Source: Flavobacteriales bacterium (GTDB taxonomy: Bacteria; Bacteroidota; Bacteroidia; Flavobacteriales_F; PHOS-HE28). From it: DNA of 15,765 bases. The DNA lies in the NCBI GenBank assembly GCA_025455765.1, contig JALOLX010000062.1:1-15765 (forward strand). Direction: 5' to 3'. Both the position numbers and the translations under genes were made by a program. The stretch's first letter is position 1, and every line of letters starts with the position of its first letter. Positions 6,532 to 11,469 of the stretch are shown one piece after another. A model generated the notes under the pieces. The model did no database searches and had not been told where the DNA came from. It saw nothing but the letters and a program-made list of their open reading frames with translations.

Positions 6532-6954
6532 ATGGCCAAAGCCCAACTGAAGACACAGGCTACCACTGACCCCGTGGAGGCCTTCATCGTCAAGCAACCC
6601 GAAGCCATCGCAGCCGACTGCCGAACGATCATCACGCTGATGTCGAAGGCCACTGGAGAGGATCCCCAAATGTGGGGAGCCAGCATCGTGGGCTTTGGTC
6701 GTTATGCGTACACGTATGATACGGGCCGCGAAGGAGAGTGGTTCCTCGCTGGCTTCAGCCCCCGCAAAGCCAATACCACGATCTACATCAGTGCGGGCAT
6801 CGAAGGCCACGAAGCGTTGCTCACCAAGCTTGGCAAGCACACCACGGGCAAGAGCTGCCTCTACATCAAGAAGCTCAGCGATATCGACCCCAAGGTGCTG
6901 GAGCAGCTGATCGTGAACGGCGTGAAGGCCCTGGCGAAGCAGCGCGTAAAGTAG
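6532..6954 (+). CDS. DUF1801 family protein
   Basis: 140 aa, cytoplasmic. D-P-V-E-A-F-I (13-19) opens the domain, M-W-G-A-S-I-V-G-F-G-R-Y (47-58) occupies the place of the K-W-N-T-P-F-Y motif of the other DUF1801 protein, and L-G-K-H-T-T-G-K-S-C-L-Y-I-K-K-L (100-115) closes it. This marks a different DUF1801 subgroup from the gene at 5465-5896. The start at 6532 is favoured; an in-frame ATG at 6496 would overlap the GNAT stop by 17 nt and add 12 polar residues. It ends 6 bp before the convergent stop of the next gene. Function unknown. Confidence 0.87.
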   Translation: MAKAQLKTQATTDPVEAFIVKQPEAIAADCRTIITLMSKATGEDPQMWGASIVGFGRYAYTYDTGREGEWFLAGFSPRKANTTIYISAGIEGHEALLTKLGKHTTGKSCLYIKKLSDIDPKVLEQLIVNGVKALAKQRVK

Positions 6955-6960
6955 GGCTCC

Positions 6961-7392
6961 TCACTCCTCCACATAATACCACGTCGTGCGACAGATCAAC
7001 CCGCAAGGAGTGTCCGACACGACGCTGAGCCCGCGCTTGCCCTCCGCGGTGCGAAAGGGGAGCACGAACTCCCGGTCGATGAACAGCATGGTCCGATCGC
7101 GGGAAGCTGGCGCGCTGCCGTCACCGCGCGTCACGGCGCTCATCCCGCCATGCTGCGACAGGGTCCAGGCCAAGCGATAGCCGCTCACGGGACCGACCGC
7201 CGTGTCGCCCAGCTCAGCCCACTGAAGGCCGTTCAGGAACGCTGCGAACCCAGCGCTGTCCAACGTATCCACGGGCATACCGTAGGGTACGGTCTCCACC
7301 GACCGAACTGCGGGAATGGTTGATACCTGTGCACGTGCCACGTCGACCAGCAACAGCACAGAGGCACAAAGAAGGATGCGGTATATGGTCAT
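6961..7392 (-). CDS. Small secreted protein, distant member of a window-specific family
   Basis: 143 aa from the ATG at 7390-7392, which begins the signal peptide MTIYRILLCASVLLLVDVARA-Q. A longer start at 7410 lies directly after an AGGAGG with no spacing. No known domain is recognised. From D-S-A-G-F-A-A-F (45-52) to the end it can be aligned, without large gaps, to the protein at 13566-13994: shared positions include D-S-x-x-F-A-x-F, G-Y-R-L-A-W against E-Y-R-L-V-W, G-G followed by R-G-x-G, and a C-terminal G-L-(I/V)-x-x-x-x-W-(F/Y)-(F/Y) block. Similarity is low but the length from D-S to the stop is about the same (99 and 100 residues). Cys130 and Cys134 could form a disulfide. The gene is divergent from the cold-shock gene and convergent with DUF1801. 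Confidence 0.75.
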   Translation of the reverse strand: MTIYRILLCASVLLLVDVARAQVSTIPAVRSVETVPYGMPVDTLDSAGFAAFLNGLQWAELGDTAVGPVSGYRLAWTLSQHGGMSAVTRGDGSAPASRDRTMLFIDREFVLPFRTAEGKRGLSVVSDTPCGLICRTTWYYVEE

Positions 7393-7496
7393 GAAGTGCT
7401 GTACACACATCCTCCTTCAAGGTTCGATCCGCATCGATCCTGCGGGTGCTCGGGTATTTATTTCCGCCCGATCGTCGGGAGGGGGGCGCAATGGTC

Positions 7497-7504
7497 GACC
7501 TTTG
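7497..7504 (+). promoter_or_regulatory. -7-like box upstream of the cold-shock gene
   Basis: GACCTTTG differs from TAnnTTTG only at the first base. With the next bases it forms ACCTTTGTACC, an 11-mer also present in both copies of the 58-bp tandem repeat on the opposite strand (9529-9645). Transcription from it would give a leader of roughly 65-70 nt, as expected for cold-shock genes. Confidence 0.4.
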
Positions 7505-7515
7505 TACCATCAATG

Positions 7516-7535
7516 CCCCGGTGGTTTTGCCGGGG
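7516..7535 (+). promoter_or_regulatory. Hairpin in the cold-shock gene leader
   Basis: CCCCGG (7516-7521) and CCGGGG (7530-7535) form a perfect GC stem with an 8-nt loop, about 40 nt before the start codon. Leaders of csp genes are commonly structured and temperature-responsive; that role here is inference. Confidence 0.4.
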
Positions 7536-7577
7536 ATCAACAAGTCCGCCACACTGGTGGGCGCAATCAGTAAGTCA

Positions 7578-7769
7578 ATGTCAAGCGGTACAGTGAAGTT
7601 CTTCAACACGGAGAAAGGTTTTGGTTTCATCACCCCCGACGAGGGTGGTAAGGACGTGTTCGTCCACAAGACCGGCACCCGTCAGCCCCTCTACGAAGGT
7701 GACAAGGTCACCTTTGAAGTAGAGAACAGCCCCAAGGGCCTCAACGCGGTCAACGTGACCAAGGCCTGA
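7578..7769 (+). CDS. Cold-shock domain protein (CspA family)
   Basis: 63 aa. Opens M-S-S-G-T-V-K-F-F-N and carries RNP1 K-G-F-G-F-I (13-18) and RNP2 D-V-F-V-H (26-30), the aromatic nucleic-acid-binding surface of the single OB-fold cold-shock domain. The end G-P-x-A-x-N-V is represented by G-L-N-A-V-N-V. At 63 aa it is slightly shorter than most CspA proteins; the loop after RNP2 (K-T-G-T-R-Q-P-L-Y) is compact. It acts as an RNA chaperone or antiterminator on single-stranded RNA. The frame is open upstream to 7446, but the conserved N-terminus fixes the start. It is a monocistronic unit with its own terminator. Confidence 0.95.
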   Translation: MSSGTVKFFNTEKGFGFITPDEGGKDVFVHKTGTRQPLYEGDKVTFEVENSPKGLNAVNVTKA

Positions 7770-7794
7770 GGATCCCCCTCTCGCAACAACAGCG

Positions 7795-7821
7795 AAGCCC
7801 CCCGAGCGATCGGGGGGCTTT
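7795..7821 (+). terminator. Rho-independent terminator after the cold-shock gene
   Basis: AAGCCCCCCGA (7795-7805) pairs with TCGGGGGGCTT (7810-7820) across a GCGA tetraloop: an 11-bp GC-rich stem followed by T residues. It starts 26 nt after the stop. It lies between convergent genes and could also slow transcription from the desaturase side, though the opposite strand lacks a good T tract. Confidence 0.9.
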
Positions 7822-7868
7822 GTCGTTCCAGATAGGCTGTGAGCGCTGGTGTACTGGTTCGCACCTCC

Positions 7869-8957
7869 TCAGGCCACCGTGCCCAAGTGCCGCAGCCGCA
7901 ATACATGCGAACGCAGTGCTTCGGCCATGGTCCGCTTCACATTGTACGGTATGCCGAACTCCGCCGCGGTGCTTTGTACGATGCGCGCGATGGCGGGGTA
8001 ATGCAGGTGCGAGATGGCCGGGAACAAGTGGTGCTCCACCTGGTAGTTCAGACCGCCCGTGTACCACGTCAACCAACGGCTGCCCGGCGCGAAATCCGCC
8101 GTGGTCAAGAGCTCATGAACGGCCCAGTCGCTGTGGATGACACCGCCGGCATCCTGCATCGGCTGCTGCGCGCCTTCCACCACATGGGCCAGCTGGAACA
8201 CCGTTCCCAGGATGACACTGCACGTGAAATGCATCACCACGAAGCCCGTCAACACCTGCCACCAGCTGAAGTCCGTCAGCCACATCGGCAGACCGATGAA
8301 CACCAGCAGATGAAGGCTCTTCACCAACACCATCACGGCCAGGTCGCGCCCGTAATGTCGGCCTTTGTACCGCGCGTCGCCACTGCGGGCAATGCGGCGT
8401 AGGGTGAAGAAGTCGTTCCCCAGCTTCACCAGGGTGAGGAGGCCGTAGAAGAAGAAGGCATAGATGTGCTGGAACCGATGCACCCGCCGCAATGGAGCGT
8501 GCTCGCTGAAGCGCAACAACGCCGGTGGGTCGATGTCCTGGTCCACGCCGGTGACGTTGGTGTGGGTGTGGTGCGCACCGTTGTGCTGCACTTTCCAGGT
8601 GAAGGCATCGCTGCCCAGCACGTACATCGTACCGCCCAACAGGTCGTTCACCCAAGTCCTGCCCGAGCTCGCCCCGTGCAAGCCATCGTGCATAACGCTC
8701 ATACCTACGCCCGCCATGCCCACACCCATCAACATGGCCAGTGCCAGGGCCCACCACGCCGACATCGGTACCAACAGCAGCACCACTAGGGGCGCGAGGA
8801 AGAGGGTCATCAACAGCACCACCTTGGGCACCAGCCGTGCATCGGCCTTGGTACTGATGCCAGCGGACCGGAAGTGGGCCTGTACGCGCGAACGGACCGT
8901 GCCGCTGAAGCTGCGTTCATGTTCGGTGCCGATGTAACGAAGGACGGGGAAGGACAT
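7869..8957 (-). CDS. Membrane fatty acid desaturase, front-end (Q-x-x-H-H) type
   Basis: 362 aa from the ATG at 8955-8957; the frame extends further upstream but family alignment favours M-S-F-P-V-L-R-Y. The three histidine boxes that bind the di-iron centre are all present: H-D-G-L-H (90-94), H-N-G-A-H-H (125-130) and Q-V-E-H-H (306-310). Gln in place of the first His of box three is characteristic of front-end (delta-5/delta-6, linoleoyl-CoA-like) desaturases. Hydrophobic segments at about 45-87, 165-180, 207-228 and 233-258 fit the four-helix membrane fold. No cytochrome b5 domain is fused, so electrons must come from a separate donor such as ferredoxin. It likely introduces double bonds into membrane acyl chains. 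Sharing a terminator region with a cold-shock gene suits a role in cold adaptation, but that is inference. Confidence 0.92.
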   Translation of the reverse strand: MSFPVLRYIGTEHERSFSGTVRSRVQAHFRSAGISTKADARLVPKVVLLMTLFLAPLVVLLLVPMSAWWALALAMLMGVGMAGVGMSVMHDGLHGASSGRTWVNDLLGGTMYVLGSDAFTWKVQHNGAHHTHTNVTGVDQDIDPPALLRFSEHAPLRRVHRFQHIYAFFFYGLLTLVKLGNDFFTLRRIARSGDARYKGRHYGRDLAVMVLVKSLHLLVFIGLPMWLTDFSWWQVLTGFVVMHFTCSVILGTVFQLAHVVEGAQQPMQDAGGVIHSDWAVHELLTTADFAPGSRWLTWYTGGLNYQVEHHLFPAISHLHYPAIARIVQSTAAEFGIPYNVKRTMAEALRSHVLRLRHLGTVA

Positions 8958-8984
8958 GGCTCGTGTGGTTCGTGTGGGATGCCC

Positions 8985-9013
8985 GCTCAGGTACGCGCGC
9001 TGCGCATCTGAGC
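8985..9013. repeat. Inverted repeat between the 56-aa gene and the desaturase
   Basis: GCTCAG (8985-8990) and CTGAGC (9008-9013) are perfect inverted arms, with inner GCGC/GCGC pairing possible. It lies in the 82-bp gap between two same-strand genes and could shape or process a shared transcript. There is no T tract. Confidence 0.35.
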
Positions 9014-9039
9014 AGGAGCTGTGGGGTGATGGAAGGGGC

Positions 9040-9210
9040 TCAGGGAAGGATGACGGCAGGGTCCACCACACACGCATCGGGATAGCGCTCCTTCCAGTAG
9101 GGGAACTTGTCCATGCTCTTGATCAGCACGATGGTGCGCCGGTCCAAGCGCACGCGGATGCAGTCCACTTCGGCCTGCGCCGGTCGGTGAAGGATCTTCT
9201 CCTTGGCCAT
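9040..9210 (-). CDS. Small 56-aa hypothetical protein
   Basis: Not recognised. From the ATG at 9208-9210 the product is 56 aa, soluble, with M-A-K-E-K-I-L at the N-terminus, a likely beta pair (I-R-V-R-L-D-R-R-T-I-V-L-I, 18-30) and an aromatic, charged segment K-F-P-Y-W-K-E-R-Y-P-D-A (35-46). Composition and codon choice look like coding sequence. The frame is open for 17 more codons upstream to an ATG at 9259-9261, but the extension is less protein-like. It lies 82 bp upstream of the desaturase on the same strand and downstream of the promoter-bearing tandem repeat, so it may lead a two-gene transcript. Confidence 0.6.
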   Translation of the reverse strand: MAKEKILHRPAQAEVDCIRVRLDRRTIVLIKSMDKFPYWKERYPDACVVDPAVILP

Positions 9211-9566
9211 GGTCAGTGTGGCCGGTTGCTGTGTATGGCCGCGTGTAAGCTTTGTGCGCACCAGGCAACGAGCTGCTGGAGAAGGCTGCGCTGCTGCACC
9301 AGCACGATGGCTACAGGCGCAGCGCGGTGAATGGTCCTGCCGGTGCGCAGGGGAATGAGCGAAGTACGTACATGGTCCATGGCAGAGGCTCTTGCGAGCG
9401 GATCGGTGTTCCTCCCGGGGAACGGTTCACGCCAGCACCACAATGGTGTTCGCGCCACTTCGGGATCGCCGATCAGAGGACCATTGCAGCGCTGTGTTCC
9501 AGCAGGGCCCTTGATGTTGGCCCACAACGTCTTCAGAACACCCGGCGAGTGACACCGGGCACGGTA

Positions 9567-9574
9567 CAAAGGTA
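9567..9574 (-). promoter_or_regulatory. -7-like box TACCTTTG, repeat copy 1
   Basis: A perfect TAnnTTTG match on the minus strand, embedded in GTACCTTTGTAC. It points toward the 56-aa gene and the desaturase. I see no -33 TTG at the usual distance, so promoter function is not certain. Confidence 0.5.
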
Positions 9575-9624
9575 CGGCCCTTCGCAGTCTTCAGAACACC
9601 CGGCGAGTGACACCGGGCACGGTA

Positions 9625-9632
9625 CAAAGGTA
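9625..9632 (-). promoter_or_regulatory. -7-like box TACCTTTG, repeat copy 2
   Basis: Identical to the box in copy 1 and exactly 58 bp upstream of it. It is on the minus strand and directed the same way. Confidence 0.5.
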
Positions 9633-9761
9633 CGGCCCTTCGCAGGCGTTCGGTGCGGAATATTGGTCAGATGGGTCGAACAGCCAAATGGGATGCACCT
9701 CGGATATCCCTATCGGCGCTCCGGAGAGCATTCGTGCTGGCAGGTACGATCCGCGCTGCCA

Positions 9762-10199
9762 TCAGGTCGTGCTGGTGTTCGCTTCGGCTCGGTGCAGGCC
9801 AAAGGGATCCTCTGGACCGTCAATGCCCCTGGCGCGCAGGTCAGCCGCAAAGCCCAGCCGCTCGCGCAGCCACCGCAGCACGCCCACAGGAGCCCACCGG
9901 TGCGGAACGGCTGCCCAAGGGGTGTGGGCTTCCATGTGAACGGTGATCAGTGGCAGCAGCCCCAAACCGTTCAAGGGGGCCAACGCCTGTTCTGCGCGCC
10001 ACACCAGCTCGCCTTGCGAGTAGGACCTTCGGAACAAGCCCCGCCGCCGTTGTACGATGGAACAGAAGGCGATCGATCGGTCCGCGTTCACGGTGTCGAT
10101 GCGGATAAGGATGTTGCGGCGCGCGCACTCGCTTGCGTTGGCTTTCAAATGGCGATCGCTCGCCACATGATCGGAGAACGTAGTTGATCTTCGTTTCAT
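9762..10199 (-). CDS. Hypothetical protein, 145 aa
   Basis: No family recognised. From the ATG at 10197-10199 the product is 145 aa, basic and without a signal peptide. Codon choice (frequent CTG, GTG, ATC, CGC, GAC, GCC) resembles the confirmed genes of the window, which argues that it is real. Visible features are an Arg-rich stretch (51-58, R-R-R-G-L-F-R-R), a hydrophobic strand L-L-P-L-I-T-V-H-M (81-89), two Trp-rich elements (95 and 102-110) and a helical segment V-L-R-W-L-R-E-R-L-G-F (107-117). The frame is open upstream to a GTG at 10248-10250. It could be a nucleic-acid-binding protein judging by charge, but this is a guess. Confidence 0.5.
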   Translation of the reverse strand: MKRRSTTFSDHVASDRHLKANASECARRNILIRIDTVNADRSIAFCSIVQRRRGLFRRSYSQGELVWRAEQALAPLNGLGLLPLITVHMEAHTPWAAVPHRWAPVGVLRWLRERLGFAADLRARGIDGPEDPFGLHRAEANTSTT

Positions 10200-10306
10200 G
10201 GTGAATGGGACGGTGTTACGCCCGTATTTCAACAAAGTCGGGGCCTCCACAGCCCCATGCTGCCAAGGCCCCTTCCTCTGTTACTGCCCGTGAGGGCTGG
10301 TCAGCT

Positions 10307-10522
10307 TCAAAGCTCCGTGATCATCTTCTGCACGTCGGCCTCGCTCTTGCCGAGCTTGGTCTGCAGGCGCGCTGTGAGCTCACCTTCCTTACCTTCCGTG
10401 AAGTGCAGGTCGGTGTCGTTCAGTTGTGTGAACTTGTTCTTGAGCTTCGTCTTCTTGTCGCCCCAGGTGCCGGCGATGATCTTGAAGGGCGAGGTGTGGG
10501 TGGTCTTCTTGAGGTCTTCCAT
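10307..10522 (-). CDS. CsbD-like stress protein
   Basis: 71 aa, small, highly charged and soluble, as CsbD proteins are. It has the family outline: I-A-G-T-W-G-D-K-K-T-K-L-K (16-28, equivalent to the I-x-G-K-W-x-x-x-K-G-K-V-K opening), L-N-D-T-D-L-H-F-T-E-G-K-E-G-E-L (34-49, equivalent to L-T-D-D-D-L...G-K-x-x-x-L) and L-Q-T-K-L-G-K-S-E-A-D-V-Q-K (53-66, equivalent to L-Q-x-x-Y-G-x-x-x-E-x-A-E-K). CsbD proteins are general-stress induced in many bacteria, with unclear biochemical role. It stands alone, about 110 bp downstream of no other gene on its strand, and probably has its own promoter. Confidence 0.85.
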   Translation of the reverse strand: MEDLKKTTHTSPFKIIAGTWGDKKTKLKNKFTQLNDTDLHFTEGKEGELTARLQTKLGKSEADVQKMITEL

Positions 10523-10631
10523 GATCGTTCAATGTTCTGGCCGGTCGATCGGTGCGGTCCGCTTTGCAATTCCGACCTGTGGCAGTGATCCGAGCTCCCT
10601 GCCGGTCAGGCGGGGTTGGGGACTGCAGTTG

Positions 10632-10647
10632 ATCCCGGGCCCGGGAT
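10632..10647. repeat. 16-bp perfect palindrome
   Basis: ATCCCGGGCCCGGGAT is fully self-complementary. It is about 110 bp upstream of the csbD-like start. It could be an operator for a dimeric regulator or chance in GC-rich DNA. Confidence 0.5.
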
Positions 10648-10777
10648 GGCTGCACGAACGTGGATCACTGTGGGGGTCGGGGAAGCATCGTTCCCGCGAT
10701 CGCCTGCCGCTTGAATGTTTCGCTCTGAGATCGCAGGTGAGCAGCGAAGGACTTATGTCCGTGTTTCGCCTTCTGTT

Positions 10778-10798
10778 GAAGACCACCTACAGGTCTTC
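10778..10798. repeat. Inverted repeat GAAGACC / GGTCTTC
   Basis: Two perfect 7-bp arms with a 7-nt loop, about 95 nt beyond the stop of the broken secreted-protein gene. It may be an RNA 3' end hairpin, but there is no T tract. Confidence 0.4.
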
Positions 10799-10892
10799 GG
10801 AGATCCGGAAGCGGTGCCGGATACGGGTGCAAGGTAGGCGCTGTGGATGCCTTCCCGACATATGCGCAGAACTATCGTTGCAGCGCTGTTGA

Positions 10893-11288
10893 TCATTCCA
10901 CCCGCTCGGAGGGTACCAGCCCTGTGGGTGCTTCCCAGTGTAGCACGGCATAGTGCCCACCGAAGAAGCGGGTGCAGCACACCGGCATCTTGAAGCACTG
11001 CTCAGGCGGGTCCTTCAAGAAGGTCATGAGGTCCGCGCCGGTGCCGCGTGACGACCAGGTGCCGCCCTCGCAGGTCTCGTTCCACACCAAGCGGTATGCG
11101 CGCAGGTCCGGCAGTGGGCCGATGTTCAGTGTGGTCGCCGCCATGGCCGCACCGAACCGGGCGAAGTCGGCGCTGTCTGGAGAGGTCTGCTGCATCCGGC
11201 CCTCAATGCGTTCGAAGCGGTGGACCCGTTCATCCCACTACTATCGGTATCGGGCGGCTAAGGCCAGTAGCCCGAAGACCACGGTCAT
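10893..11288 (-). pseudogene. Broken paralogue of the small secreted protein (two in-frame TAG codons)
   Basis: The minus-strand frame encodes a clear paralogue of the protein at 13566-13994: shared F-E-G-R-M versus I-E-G-R-M, D-F-A-R-F-G-A-A, I-G-P-L-P, Y-R-L-V-W, C-E-G-G-T, F-L-K-D-P-P, C-C, and H-Y-A-V-L-H-W-E. In the same frame upstream lies an ATG (11286-11288) followed by a hydrophobic stretch M-T-V-V-F-G-L-L-A-L-A-A. Two adjacent TAG codons (11241-11243 and 11238-11240) separate it from the mature part, just before the Trp that follows the signal-peptide end A-Q in the intact copy. The C-terminus also lacks about six residues of the R-Y-R-Y-W-F block. An internal ATG at 11193-11195 would give 100 aa without export signal. 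Best read as a recent pseudogene. Confidence 0.7.
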
Positions 11289-11469
11289 CGTGGGAATATG
11301 CAAGGCAACTAGGTTCGCATGGTATCACATGGCACACCAGCCACAGCATCCGGTCCGATACGACCGTGGTGGATCATGATCACATCACGCCTTCGGACCG
11401 CTCACCGTTCAACGCAACGACCACCACCGATCCGTTGCGTCATGGTGGCGGGTGCCCCTGAGCAGGCTT

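Larger units (their letters stand above)
9529..9645. repeat. Perfect 58-bp tandem duplication
   Basis: Bases 9529-9586 and 9587-9644 are identical, and one further base (9645) continues the period. Each unit contains the inverted pair CCCGG...CCGGG and, on the minus strand, a perfect TAnnTTTG box. Complete identity implies a recent duplication or active homogenisation. Confidence 0.95.
9211..9761. other. Gene-poor region carrying the 58-bp tandem duplication
   Basis: About 550 bp without a convincing gene. Its main content is the tandem duplication at 9529-9645. A minus-strand frame ending at 9213 could give a 55-aa peptide from an ATG at 9378-9380 (M-D-H-V-R-T-S-L), but it has no recognisable feature and I do not call it. 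This stretch is probably a long 5' leader or promoter region for the small gene and desaturase. Confidence 0.5.
10523..10892. other. Intergenic region, 370 bp
   Basis: No credible gene on either strand. It contains a 16-bp perfect palindrome (10632-10647) and an inverted repeat at 10778-10798, both listed separately. It should also hold the csbD-like promoter. Confidence 0.5.

Noticed and set aside
9213..9569. Minus-strand frame of 118 codons starting inside the tandem repeat
   Set aside because: No recognisable features and Arg/Pro/Cys-rich composition. A shorter 55-aa version from 9380 cannot be excluded but is not supported.
9529..9645. CRISPR array
   Set aside because: Two directly abutting identical units without spacers and no cas gene; it is a simple tandem duplication.
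9252..10187. Plus-strand frame of 311 codons
   Set aside because: It crosses the tandem repeat and runs antisense to the better supported 145-aa frame. The product is low-complexity and has no family features.
11238..11243. Recoding or reassignment of TAG
   Set aside because: TAG serves as the ordinary stop for other genes here (2755-3375, 5465-5896, 15095-15751), and no recoding element is evident. Nonsense mutation is simpler.
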